Shown here: positions 8,449 to 16,989 of the stretch, in pieces
Layout of the letters: each line of letters starts with the position of its first letter
Position numbering within the stretch: the stretch's first letter is position 1
NCBI RefSeq assembly: GCF_030655665.1
Contig: NZ_JAUSPQ010000004.1
Location: forward strand, 1 to 64,000
From: Methanocorpusculum sp.
GTDB taxonomy: Archaea; Halobacteriota; Methanomicrobia; Methanomicrobiales; Methanocorpusculaceae
Length of the DNA stretch: 64,000 nucleotides
Direction of reading: 5' to 3'
Translations under genes and position numbers: made by a program
Notes under the pieces: model-generated
What the model was told of the DNA's origin: nothing
The model's input: only the letters and a program-made list of their open reading frames with translations
The model's database searches: none

Positions 8449-9674
8449 TATGCCTCACCCCCCTTACGGGCAAGTGCGGCCAGGATGGATGCCCGGGAAA
8501 TCACTCCGTGCAGTCTGCCGTTCTCATCTACAACCGCCATTGGATACGTACTATCAACGATCATAGAGATAATATCGGAAAGAGATGCATCGGGAGCAAC
8601 GATTGGAATGTCGGTTTTGAGAATATCCGAAAGACTCTTGCCTGCCTTGACAGCGCCAATTGTATCGTCCAGGGTCACCAGACCACGGAGGTTACGATGA
8701 CGGGTGATGACGAAGATCATTGGGATATCATGTTCTTCCATCAGATGCAAAGCCACACGGGGTCCGGCGGTACACTGGGCAACCGGTTCGGGATGACGCA
8801 TTACATCTTTTGCTGAAAGGACACGAGTCAAGTCAACATCGGCGACGAACTTTTCGACATATGCATTCTCCGGGTTTGTCAGTATTTCTTCCGGCGTGCC
8901 GATCTGCACGATCGCCCCGTCTTTCATCAAAGCAATCCGGGTGCCGAGCTTCAGTGCTTCGTCAAGGTCATGAGTCACGAAGATGATCGTCTTGCCGAGA
9001 CGCTCCTGAAGTTCCAGAAGTTCATCCTGCATGTCACGGCGGATCAGCGGATCAAGAGCGCTGAACGCCTCGTCCATTAATAGTATGTCAGGATCACTGG
9101 TAAGCGCACGTGCTAGACCGACCCGCTGTTTCATCCCACCTGAGAGTTCGGAAGGCATACTCGTCCCATAGCCGCCAAGGCCGACCATCTCAAGGACCTC
9201 TTCAGCCCGCAGATTACGTTCAGCTTTAGAAACCCCCATGATCTCAAGACCAAAGGCGACGTTGTCCAGAATATTTCTCTGCGGAAGAAGAGCAAAATTC
9301 TGGAAGATCATCCCTAGTTTGCGTCGGCGGATCTGCCGCAGCTCCTCGTGATCCATGCCCATAATGTCCTCGCCGTCGATCTCAATATCTCCTTCGGTCG
9401 GGTCAATAAGACGATTAATACAACGAAGAAGAGTAGATTTTCCGCTCCCGGAAAGACCCATAAGAACGAAGGTCTCCCCCCGCATAACCTCGAATGAGAC
9501 ATTATGCAGAGCGATCGTCGCCTCGGTCTCATCGTGAACTTCCTTTTTTGAGCGACCGGAACGATGAAGTTCCAGGGCTTTTTCCTGATCATGACCAAAG
9601 ACTTTGGTCAGACCACATACACGAACGATCGGCTGCGAATCAGGCGAATCCCCGCTACATACTATTTCAACTAT
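8448..9674 (-). CDS. Glycine betaine/proline-type ABC transporter ATPase, apparent non-standard start
   Basis: The ATPase of the compatible-solute importer, about 408 residues. Walker A is GLSGSGKST, the signature is LSGGMKQRVGLARAL, Walker B is ILLMDEAFSALDP, and two C-terminal CBS domains follow (for example MVDSTYPMAVVDENGRLHGVISRASI). The first ATG in frame (9485) would remove the conserved family N terminus, which is clearly encoded upstream: IVRVCGLTKVFG followed by KALELHRSG. No ATG, GTG or TTG exists in frame there. A GGAGG at 9683-9687 sits 8 nt before an in-frame ATA at 9674, which I take as the likely start. E. coli ProV is 400 residues. Confidence 0.85.
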   Translation of the reverse strand: MVEIVCSGDSPDSQPIVRVCGLTKVFGHDQEKALELHRSGRSKKEVHDETEATIALHNVSFEVMRGETFVLMGLSGSGKSTLLRCINRLIDPTEGDIEIDGEDIMGMDHEELRQIRRRKLGMIFQNFALLPQRNILDNVAFGLEIMGVSKAERNLRAEEVLEMVGLGGYGTSMPSELSGGMKQRVGLARALTSDPDILLMDEAFSALDPLIRRDMQDELLELQERLGKTIIFVTHDLDEALKLGTRIALMKDGAIVQIGTPEEILTNPENAYVEKFVADVDLTRVLSAKDVMRHPEPVAQCTAGPRVALHLMEEHDIPMIFVITRHRNLRGLVTLDDTIGAVKAGKSLSDILKTDIPIVAPDASLSDIISMIVDSTYPMAVVDENGRLHGVISRASILAALARKGGEA

Positions 9675-9958
9675 AACGAAATCCTCCGACTTAGTATTTG
9701 TTTTTAATCTTTGTTAAAATGACCCATTTTCAAAAAAGCTCATTTTAAAGAGGAATTGTCATTTTTACCCCAGTATGCTCTTCAATTAAAAATTTAAGCT
9801 CAACGTGTCCATGAATTTAGTATTTATTGCCATTTTGGGAATCGATTTTAATATAAAACCCACATTACGCTTGAAATTTTTCAAGAACAAATACTGAATT
9901 ACACCATACAAAAATTCGGAGATTAATTACGTGCGCGCAGGCATTCTCCCGCAGTTAC
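9675..9958. promoter_or_regulatory. AT-rich promoter region upstream of the betaine importer
   Basis: A strongly AT-rich 284-bp gap. It holds the GGAGG ribosome-binding site of the ABC ATPase (9683-9687) and several poly-A/T stretches suitable for a TATA element on the minus strand. No gene or clear repeat is visible. Confidence 0.4.
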
Positions 9959-10900
9959 TTACGATAATCGGGGAACCTCAGGGGCAACTGAAGACCGGGA
10001 TCGTCTGTTCAGCAGAACGATCGCTGCAAAGATCAGAATGACGCCAGTCATATTCAACAGGGTCATCTGTTCATGGAAAAGGAAGATCCCGATAAGTGTC
10101 GCTACCATCGGTTCAACAAACGCCATGACCGATGCCTTTCCACCTTCCACGTGTTTCAGACCTTTCGTGTACAGGAAGTAAGGAAGGACCGTACACAGTA
10201 TTCCCAGAATCAGGATATACGGGAGAACACCGGGATTCTCGACGGAAAGCCCGACCATCTCAGCAACATTGCAAAATGGAAGGATCCCCACAGCCGCCAC
10301 GACGAATGTATATGTCGTGATCGTAAGAGGATGATACTTTTTCAGCGCCACTCGTCCGAATATCGTATACAGTGCATAACCAAACCCTGAGCCAAGCCCA
10401 ACCAGAATCCCGACAGCGGTAATTGTTCCAATATCTCCTCCAACGATGCCGGCAGTCAGAACACAGCCGCCAAATGCAAGAATGAGAGCTAACCCTTTTT
10501 GCACGGTCATACGCTCATGAAATAAAAAGAGCGACATCAGCATCACAAAAAAAGGCGCTGTGTAAAGCAGTACCGACGCCATCGAAAGTGTCAGATACTG
10601 GATAGAGGTAAAGTAGCATATATTGAAAAATACGATGCTCAGTATCCCGGTCCCGATGAACATCCAGAGATCCTTGAGATTGATTTTTAATTTTTCTCTG
10701 TCCAGAACAAGCAGACATCCCACCAGACAGATAGCGGTGACCGCACACCGTGCCCCGGTTATCTGAACTGTGGTGAAGCCGGATGCCAAAAGCTCCCGCG
10801 TAAAAATACCGATCGTCCCCCAGAATATCGCCGCAAGGATGATGAGAAAAGAAGCGAGCCGCGTTTCACTTACGGAATGTACTGCATATTTTATACTCAT
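9959..10900 (-). CDS. EamA/DMT-superfamily permease
   Basis: A 313-residue drug/metabolite transporter with two EamA repeats of five helices each, giving ten membrane spans. The first repeat begins ASFLIILAAIFWGTIGIFTREL and ends in a GGCVLTAG helix. The second begins AVGILVGLGSGFGYALYTIFGR and ends EPMVATLIGIFLFHEQMTLLNMTGVILI, the classic EamA closing motif. The ATG at 10900 is preferred over a GTG at 10912 because AGGTGA lies 8 nt before it. Members export or import amino acids, nucleotide-like compounds or other metabolites; substrate is not evident. It stands alone between the importer and the fdh genes. Confidence 0.88.
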   Translation of the reverse strand: MSIKYAVHSVSETRLASFLIILAAIFWGTIGIFTRELLASGFTTVQITGARCAVTAICLVGCLLVLDREKLKINLKDLWMFIGTGILSIVFFNICYFTSIQYLTLSMASVLLYTAPFFVMLMSLFLFHERMTVQKGLALILAFGGCVLTAGIVGGDIGTITAVGILVGLGSGFGYALYTIFGRVALKKYHPLTITTYTFVVAAVGILPFCNVAEMVGLSVENPGVLPYILILGILCTVLPYFLYTKGLKHVEGGKASVMAFVEPMVATLIGIFLFHEQMTLLNMTGVILIFAAIVLLNRRSRSSVAPEVPRLS

Positions 10901-11118
10901 AGGGGAAGTCACCTGTCACGGATAAAGTTGATTGTTCAGAGGTATTGTCACTCACGATACTTAAAGGAGACAGAGAGAAGACACACGAAAATGATCTCAG
11001 ACCGGAAATCAGAATTATCCAAAAAAATATGAGGGGTTGATGAATATGCGAGGGTTGGACTGAATAAAAGCTGGTCAGCATTTCAGTTTTGTGTAAAGAA
11101 GATAGGGTGTTTTTTCTA

Positions 11119-12357
11119 TCACTCCTTGAAGACATTTTCGAAGATCATATCCGATCCTGTATCATGCAGACGCTGGCGTTCCACACTCTCCTCTGCAAAC
11201 GCGAGAATCGGGAGACTCATGTCAATGCCCGGAGTGTGACCGAACATCTTCTCAAGTTCGACCTGCTGGGCATGCATGAAAAGGGCGTTCGGGATCTCAG
11301 CAGGGCAGAGTTCCTGACACTGGCCGCAGTTCACACAGGAGTCGGCGATGTGCGCGAATCTGATCAGATGGAACATAAAGTCAGGAGGGGTCTGAGTCTG
11401 GTCGACAAGATGGGGTTTTAACGTTGAACACTCGACGCAGTAACAGATCGGACAGTTCTCGATACAGGCACGGCAGGTGATACAGCGGGAAGAGTCGCGC
11501 ATGATTTTGGCAAGTCGCTCGGTTCCTTCACCCAGAGCTGCAAACTGACTCTTCTGAGTCTTTTTGCCCATCTTGACCATGACGGTCTCGATTTTTCCAC
11601 GAATCTCAAGCCCTTTCGGATCAGGAGCGCAAACATCGATCGCGCCGGCACTGACTGCCCCGTCAAAGACTGAGGCTCCTTTTGCAGAACACACTTCAAC
11701 AAAGGTGGCTTTCCCTGCTTTGTCACCGAAAACACCCCAGTTACCACAGGCAAGATCCGCCTGTCGGGGGATCTTGGTCTCACAGCGCTGGCAGTTTGCA
11801 CGGCGGCCGAGACCTTCCTCTTCCAGTTCATCAATCTTGATGCCTTTGTGATGACCATCTTTGGTCATCACGATGAACTGTCCCTTATCGATCTCCTCCT
11901 TGACGACGTCATCAGGATCAATGCCGTACTTTTCGGCGATCATCTCGCGGGCGACAGTCGGTGAAACGGATCCTCCACAGTTGAGACCGATCGAGAGAAC
12001 ATTGTCCATATTGATCTGCTGACGTTTGGCGAGTTCATAGAGTGCCTTGGCGTCGCAGCCTTTGACGGTGATCCCCACCTTGAGATCTTTTGCGCCGTTC
12101 AGATATTTTTTGATCAGTTTCGGGAGAAGGAACGTTCCGCAGTGCAGTGATCCCGCACACGAAGCGAGCTCAGCAGGATCCGTGATGAATACCGGCTGAG
12201 GATCGTAGATATCGTACCCTTTTCTGACCGTCAGGACAACATCGACGATTTTTGCTTCAAGAGCATACTTCAGGAGAGAGATGACCGCCCCTCCGCACTC
12301 GCCTTTGATGTCGTCGGACTTCGTCCACGCATAGAACATATCGCCTTTTTCAGACAT
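11119..12357 (-). CDS. fdhB: F420-dependent formate dehydrogenase beta subunit (FdhB/FrhB family)
   Basis: A 412-residue FrhB/FdhB-type protein that normally binds FAD and passes electrons between Fe-S clusters and coenzyme F420. The N-terminal FrhB region contains VGITVKGCDAKALYELA and RRANCQRCETKIPRQADLACGNWGVFG. The C-terminal part has two ferredoxin-like cluster motifs, CITCRACIENCPICYC and CVNCGQCQELCPAEIP. It is separated from the upstream alpha-like gene by 2 bp, so the pair is one unit. Because its partner lacks an obvious formate active site, the pair may act as an F420 oxidoreductase module with a different donor. Confidence 0.9.
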   Translation of the reverse strand: MSEKGDMFYAWTKSDDIKGECGGAVISLLKYALEAKIVDVVLTVRKGYDIYDPQPVFITDPAELASCAGSLHCGTFLLPKLIKKYLNGAKDLKVGITVKGCDAKALYELAKRQQINMDNVLSIGLNCGGSVSPTVAREMIAEKYGIDPDDVVKEEIDKGQFIVMTKDGHHKGIKIDELEEEGLGRRANCQRCETKIPRQADLACGNWGVFGDKAGKATFVEVCSAKGASVFDGAVSAGAIDVCAPDPKGLEIRGKIETVMVKMGKKTQKSQFAALGEGTERLAKIMRDSSRCITCRACIENCPICYCVECSTLKPHLVDQTQTPPDFMFHLIRFAHIADSCVNCGQCQELCPAEIPNALFMHAQQVELEKMFGHTPGIDMSLPILAFAEESVERQRLHDTGSDMIFENVFKE

Positions 12358-12359
12358 AA

Positions 12360-13532
12360 TCAGACCTCACGAAGAAAGACGCCTTCTGGTTTGGCGATCT
12401 GAACATATTCGGCACCGGCAAATACCGGGATTTCGGCACTGAGAGCGGTAAAGAGCTCCTCAGGCGTGCCGGACGGGATGCTGACTCCCATCTTTCCGGC
12501 AAGATCTAAAAGGACTGCATCAAGCGTCTTCACACCCTCTGCTGAAACAACGGCCGGTTTGACCATCTGGAGACGTCCTTCCCAGTTGGTTACTGTCCCT
12601 TCGCTTTCGTGAAGTGCTGTGATCGGCAAAACGATGTCGGCTATGTCGGACAGAGATGTCTCGGCAGAGGTCGCAACGACGGTCAGTTCAAGGCTGTCCA
12701 GTTTCTCGAGAAGATCAGCATAGATATCCTGTTCCATCAACGGTGTTTCGGCGATAATGAAGGCAGCTTTGACATTCTCCGGAAGAGAAAGGGGACCTAC
12801 TCCCATCGCAGCGGTTCCCCGGCCGTTGTTTGTTTCGTACAATACTGCGGTGTTGATCTTAAGCCCCTCGGCGAGGGTCGCTGCTGCCGGATCATTTGCT
12901 AGGTGCACGACCACCGGATGAGTAGCATTCTTGAGAAGTGCACTGAATCCGGGTGGAAGTTCCGTGTATTCGTCAGTTATCTCGACTGTGTCTGCCTGGA
13001 CGGCGGTGTAGCTCTGTGGACCGATATAGAGAACACGGGCGCCTTTCTCTTTGGCTTGGAGAATCCGGTTTCCCGTGAGCGGTAGTGCTTTCATCACATC
13101 ACCGAGAACAAGGATCACATCGGCTTCCCTAATACCATTGAGTGTGACGGTTGGGACACCTGTTCCACCGTTCACGACACCGATATCGGCACCTAGTGCC
13201 TGAGCAAACTTTTGTACAAGGAACTGGGTTTCATTAGTGAGACGTGCCGAGGTGATGACAACGGTCTCACCGACGGCAAACTTCTTTAGTTCAGCCGCTT
13301 TACTGAGCGCCGTCTCCCAGTCTGCAGGCTCTCCCTTGATAAAGGGCTGTTCGATCCTCGCTTCATCAAGAGCATCGGCAGCGTGAAGTCCGCGGGAACA
13401 GAGTTTGCCGGAACATACGGGAGAACGGTGAGAAGGAGCAACCCCTACTGATTTTCCATCCCGAATAACGAGATTGAGTGCACAGCCTGTACCGCAGTAC
13501 GGGCATATGGTGGTCACATATTTCATCTGCAT
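12360..13532 (-). CDS. Shortened formate dehydrogenase alpha-like protein without catalytic Cys/Sec
   Basis: A 390-residue molybdopterin-oxidoreductase-like protein. The N-terminal cluster site is intact: Cys10, Cys13, Cys17 and Cys45 in CPYCGTGC and CSGKLC. However, archaeal FdhA is usually about 680 residues, and this protein has no equivalent of the selenocysteine/cysteine loop (the ARL-U/C-HGP region). After residue 100 it goes straight to GADIGVVNGGTG. The molybdopterin-dinucleotide-binding C-terminal domain also seems absent. What remains resembles the cluster and scaffold parts of FdhA or NuoG. It is co-transcribed with fdhB. It may be an electron-wiring subunit rather than a formate oxidiser. 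Confidence 0.8.
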   Translation of the reverse strand: MQMKYVTTICPYCGTGCALNLVIRDGKSVGVAPSHRSPVCSGKLCSRGLHAADALDEARIEQPFIKGEPADWETALSKAAELKKFAVGETVVITSARLTNETQFLVQKFAQALGADIGVVNGGTGVPTVTLNGIREADVILVLGDVMKALPLTGNRILQAKEKGARVLYIGPQSYTAVQADTVEITDEYTELPPGFSALLKNATHPVVVHLANDPAAATLAEGLKINTAVLYETNNGRGTAAMGVGPLSLPENVKAAFIIAETPLMEQDIYADLLEKLDSLELTVVATSAETSLSDIADIVLPITALHESEGTVTNWEGRLQMVKPAVVSAEGVKTLDAVLLDLAGKMGVSIPSGTPEELFTALSAEIPVFAGAEYVQIAKPEGVFLREV

Positions 13533-13653
13533 GATATTACCATAAAAACGGTCACGTTTTTCAGCATTTAATGGTGATGTTAACTAAACCCCGTTTTACT
13601 AAGCATTTGGTTATTAATGGTGGGTTTGTAAATTAAATATTGTGTACTAAAAA

Positions 13654-13663
13654 GTATTTATAT
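13654..13663 (-). promoter_or_regulatory. TATA box of the fdh-like operon
   Basis: On the minus strand the sequence reads ATATAAATAC within TGCATATAAATAC, a good archaeal TATA element. It sits about 120 bp before the start codon at 13532, so a leader of roughly 95-100 nt is expected. Confidence 0.5.
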
Positions 13664-13677
13664 GCAAAACACATTAA

Positions 13678-13689
13678 CTACGCGCGTAG
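13678..13689. promoter_or_regulatory. 12-bp perfect palindrome upstream of the fdh-like promoter
   Basis: CTACGCGCGTAG is a perfect palindrome placed about 15 bp upstream of the TATA box on the minus strand. This is where an archaeal activator or repressor could bind next to TFB. Its GC-rich centre stands out in AT-rich DNA. The regulator is unknown. Confidence 0.4.
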
Positions 13690-13767
13690 ATAAAAATATG
13701 AAAGCCATGTAATTAGAAGAGAGAAGTAGGGATGGACATCTCTGATTACCTGCTTTTTTCGGGATGG

Positions 13768-14631
13768 TCAGATCAGGTCCATCTGGGAGAACAGCGTTTC
13801 CTTCATCAAGCAAAGAGCATCCGTCGCGGGACAGGGGATCCTGGTTACCGGCATGCATGCCGATACGGCGGTCACCACGTTCTCATCGAACGGGATCCTG
13901 CCGATCACCGGGATATGTTCTGCGTCGCAAAACCGCTCGATCTCGCGGACCAGATCATTGGAAAGATCACACCGGTTTATTACGGTGAACATCCGCATAT
14001 GCAGTCCTTTGCATACCGTAACAAGACGTTTGAGATCATGGACCGCGGAGATACCGGGTTCCGTAACCATGAGAACTGCATCCACACCACCGACCGTCGC
14101 AATCAACGGACAGCCTATACCCGGTGGGCCATCGATGATGACGGGAGAAACCAATACGGGGGTCAGGGCACGACGTTTTACTTCATGGACCATCCGGCCT
14201 GAGTTACCGGAGCCGGCAAAAAGTCTCGCTGAGACGAGCGGCCCTTTTGCTGTTGTTCCGGAGAGGATCTCGCCGGAGATTATCTTTTTCAGCGTTATCG
14301 CGTCTGTAGGGCAGACCAGCGTACAGGTACCACATCCTTCGCAGGAAAGCATCTTGACCTCTGCCTTATCACCGTTGACACAAACAGCGGAGAAACGGCA
14401 GACATCCTCACAGGCCCCGCAGCCGGTACAGAGGTCCGTATCAATGCAGGCGACATCGCGACCGGCATACGGACTCGACGTCGTGCCCTTTGCCGGAAAC
14501 ACGAGCCCGAAGTTTGCAGCATCCACATCGCAGTCAGCAAGAACAAGAGGTCCTTCACAGAGATCAGCGAGCGCTGCAGCGACGGTGGTCTTTCCTGTCC
14601 CGCCCTTTCCGCTGACAACAGCGATCTTCAT
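13768..14631 (-). CDS. MinD/Mrp-type P-loop ATPase with inserted ferredoxin domain (second copy)
   Basis: A 287-residue deviant-Walker ATPase of the COG1149 type. The P-loop is GKGGTGKTT near residues 9-17. A two-cluster ferredoxin insert lies near residues 62-115, with CTGCGACEDVC and CEGCGTCTLVCP. The family scaffold then continues with VIIDGPPGIGCPLIA. Such proteins are related to Fe-S carrier ATPases (Mrp/NBP35), and a role in cluster transfer or redox is inferred. It overlaps the upstream paralogue by 4 bp (ATGA) and follows the NifX-like gene, forming a three-gene operon. Confidence 0.9.
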   Translation of the reverse strand: MKIAVVSGKGGTGKTTVAAALADLCEGPLVLADCDVDAANFGLVFPAKGTTSSPYAGRDVACIDTDLCTGCGACEDVCRFSAVCVNGDKAEVKMLSCEGCGTCTLVCPTDAITLKKIISGEILSGTTAKGPLVSARLFAGSGNSGRMVHEVKRRALTPVLVSPVIIDGPPGIGCPLIATVGGVDAVLMVTEPGISAVHDLKRLVTVCKGLHMRMFTVINRCDLSNDLVREIERFCDAEHIPVIGRIPFDENVVTAVSACMPVTRIPCPATDALCLMKETLFSQMDLI

Positions 14632-15473
14632 GAAGCATCACTCTTATCCCGGACCCCGGTATACAGATCGAGAAACCGTTGTTCCCATGCAGGAAACTCC
14701 CGGGAGATCAGGTCGCCCGCATTCTGAACGGCGGCAAACTCCCGCGAAAACGGGATGGTCAGCCATATAGGCAGACCTGCATCCCGACAGAATGCGTGAA
14801 CGACCTCATCATCGCCAAAACTCCGGTTGATCACCACAGCGGCAGGAATTCCAAGCATCCGGGTGAGTTCGGCCATCTGGGAGAGGTTTGCAACGCCGAA
14901 CGGTGTAGGTTCAGTCACCAGCAGGATGAAATCCGCATCCGAAGATGCTTCAATCACCGGACAGGCGATGCCTGGAGCTGCATCGCAGACCATCAGACCG
15001 GAAGCCGCCTGCTCCTTTGCTGCATGAATGATGGGGGGAGCAAGTACCTGACCGGGATCCATGATCCCGCTGTAGAGCGTGAGAGTGTCCGAGATGTTTC
15101 GTATTTCCACGGATCCTATGACATGGTCTTCTTCGGTGATAGCGTGTTCTGGGCAGGCGATCATGCATCCCCCGCAGGAGTGACACATCTCCGAAAAGAA
15201 AAGAACACGGTCTTTGAGGACCGTGAGAGCACCGTATCTGCAAAATCTGCCGCATGCCCCGCACAAAGTACAGACGTGCTGGTCGATCACGGGGATACGG
15301 GTCTTCACCGGAACAGACCGCGGTTCGCCCGGGAAGTACAAATGGAGATTTGGTTCTTCCACATCACAATCCACGAGAGAGACGTGCTCCTGCCGGGAGA
15401 CGGCATAGGCCATGTTAGCGGCAACCATGGTCTTTCCTGTCCCGCCCTTCCCGCTTGCGATGACGATTTTCAT
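14628..15473 (-). CDS. MinD/Mrp-type P-loop ATPase with inserted ferredoxin domain (first copy)
   Basis: A 281-residue paralogue of the following gene with the same architecture: P-loop GKGGTGKTM, a ferredoxin insert with CTLCGACGRFCRYGA and CHSCGGCMIACP, then MVCDAAPGIACPVIEASSDADF and the C-terminal half of the ATPase. The two paralogues could form a heterodimer, as MinD-type ATPases dimerise through the deviant Walker A lysine. It starts 3 bp after the NifX-like gene and overlaps the next gene by 4 bp. The exact client is unknown; Fe-S or metallocofactor handling is the best inference. Confidence 0.9.
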   Translation of the reverse strand: MKIVIASGKGGTGKTMVAANMAYAVSRQEHVSLVDCDVEEPNLHLYFPGEPRSVPVKTRIPVIDQHVCTLCGACGRFCRYGALTVLKDRVLFFSEMCHSCGGCMIACPEHAITEEDHVIGSVEIRNISDTLTLYSGIMDPGQVLAPPIIHAAKEQAASGLMVCDAAPGIACPVIEASSDADFILLVTEPTPFGVANLSQMAELTRMLGIPAAVVINRSFGDDEVVHAFCRDAGLPIWLTIPFSREFAAVQNAGDLISREFPAWEQRFLDLYTGVRDKSDAS

Positions 15474-15476
15474 GAC

Positions 15477-16205
15477 TTAGAGAAGTGGCGAAAGTTCGTG
15501 AGCAAGGTACTTCTGAAGGGCTTCAGCGATTGTGATAGGTTCAGTGAGTTCATATGCAGCGATCCCGCCGGCTTTCAGAGCAGCACTTGCATTCACTCCG
15601 CTTCGTCCGGTGATAAGAACCGAGACACCATTGGAGGCAAGAAGCTGGACGACCTTGGGACCGACGCCGCTTTCCACATCGGTGAAGGAATTCTGGATCA
15701 TGGAGGCTGTGTTCGAGGAGAGATTGATCACGGCAAAGTAAGGGGCACGGCCGAATTTCATATCTGCCGGGGAATCCAGAGTGGTCCCTGTTGAACTGAT
15801 ACAGACGATGTGGGCAGGATGATCCTGTTCGGTGTGCTCTTCGCCGCCGCATGCATGGTCGTCATGCGAGCAGGAACTCGTACCGGCAGTAAGAGTGCCG
15901 TTTGCAAATGCCTCAGCAGCACGGCCGAGATCGCCGGAGACACCAAGAATTACTTGAATGCCGTTTTCTTCGAAGAGGTCGATCGCCCGCGGACCCATTC
16001 CACCGGCGATGACGATGTTGACGCCTTCAGCGGCAAGCAGGCGCGGAAGTTTTCCGGGTTCGTGACCGGGGTTTTCCAGATCGGGAAGCCGGGTCATTTT
16101 ACCGTCTTCGAGATTGAACAATGCATAGCTCATACAGTGGCCAAAGTGCTGGGAGACCAGACTCCCGTCCTGCGCAATGGCAATTTTTTTGATTTGCTGT
16201 GTCAT
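15477..16205 (-). CDS. Two-domain NifX/NifB-C-type cofactor-binding protein
   Basis: About 242 residues with two dinitrogenase iron-molybdenum-cofactor-type domains. The first starts KKIAIAQDGSLVSQHFGHC and the second contains VCISSTGTTLDSPADMKFGRAPYFAVINL. They are joined by a His/Cys-rich linker (SSCSHDDHACGGEEHTEQDH) that looks metal-binding. The family carries Fe-S or Fe-Mo clusters between proteins. It leads the operon with the two ferredoxin-ATPases. The ATG at 16205 is chosen because a strong TATA-like stretch at 16227-16245 would start transcription only a few bases before it, giving a nearly leaderless mRNA; 16220 is an alternative. Confidence 0.87.
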   Translation of the reverse strand: MTQQIKKIAIAQDGSLVSQHFGHCMSYALFNLEDGKMTRLPDLENPGHEPGKLPRLLAAEGVNIVIAGGMGPRAIDLFEENGIQVILGVSGDLGRAAEAFANGTLTAGTSSCSHDDHACGGEEHTEQDHPAHIVCISSTGTTLDSPADMKFGRAPYFAVINLSSNTASMIQNSFTDVESGVGPKVVQLLASNGVSVLITGRSGVNASAALKAGGIAAYELTEPITIAEALQKYLAHELSPLL

Positions 16206-16226
16206 AACAATAGTACACATATGCGC

Positions 16227-16245
16227 GAAAATATAAATATATAAC
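16227..16245 (-). promoter_or_regulatory. TATA element of the NifX/ATPase operon
   Basis: On the minus strand this reads TTATATATTTATATTTTCG. Its distance of about 25-30 bp from the start codon at 16205 implies a leaderless or very short-leader transcript. Confidence 0.5.
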
Positions 16246-16290
16246 TATTGAGGCACATAATCAAAAATTTCTGAAAACAAGATCAAGCGA

Positions 16291-16893
16291 TCATTCGGGA
16301 CTGTCGGGAGTTTCGGTAATAGTATCTGGAATGTTGTCGACGATGTCCTTGAGAGATGACACCTTACCAAGCATTCGCATGGTCTCAGGGTGGGGAGCAG
16401 CATAGATTCCTTTCCAGAAGTATTCGTCATATTCCTTCCGGTTCGGGAATGCAAGTATTGGTGTTTCCAGAGAGAATCGTGCATCTTTCCCGTTGGTATT
16501 CCCGCGTGCGTCCAGTTTTATCCAGCGGTTCTGCAGAAAGACGGCATTAAAGCAGTGAACACAGTAACCGAGAGAATCATCGTCTGCAAGGGTCACGTGC
16601 TGAAAACAGAATCCTGTCGGGATACTCTCTGACCTGAGAAGAGCTGTGAGAAGATTTGCTTTTGCATGGCAGATACCTGTCCGATACTTGAGAACATCGG
16701 AAGCTTTTGCCGTAATTATGTCTGCCCGTATATCGAATGAGTGCGGGATATCATCACGAACGAACTCATAAGCAGAGCGGGTCTTTTCGATGTCGGAGGC
16801 GAGATCGGAGAAGAGCTCCCGGGCTTTCTTTTGTATGAGCGGGTGAGAGAAATCAATATACGGATCTTCGATGAGGAATGTGTGCAGATCCAT
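16291..16893 (-). CDS. Transglutaminase-like superfamily protein
   Basis: A 200-residue cytoplasmic protein with a transglutaminase-like core. The Cys-His-Asp triad is visible as Cys in YRTGICHAKANLL, His in CVHCFNAVFL, and Asp in WIKLDARGN, spaced as in the family. Archaeal members are usually thought to be proteases or amidases, not crosslinking enzymes. No signal peptide or membrane helix is seen. It lies between the cofactor operon and the nucleoside-salvage pair with modest gaps, so it may be a single-gene unit. The substrate is unknown. Confidence 0.8.
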   Translation of the reverse strand: MDLHTFLIEDPYIDFSHPLIQKKARELFSDLASDIEKTRSAYEFVRDDIPHSFDIRADIITAKASDVLKYRTGICHAKANLLTALLRSESIPTGFCFQHVTLADDDSLGYCVHCFNAVFLQNRWIKLDARGNTNGKDARFSLETPILAFPNRKEYDEYFWKGIYAAPHPETMRMLGKVSSLKDIVDNIPDTITETPDSPE

Positions 16894-16989
16894 TTCTTTA
16901 CTGTAGGATTGGTATCTGATATAAACTACGTGACGGAGTCAGTTCTGATTCTGACGAGGAAAAGATATTCACAAAAAAGAATGATGTGG

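Noticed and set aside
14679-15794. A 371-codon plus-strand frame across the ATPase and NifX-like genes
   Set aside because: It crosses a real gene boundary on the other strand and lacks any motif.
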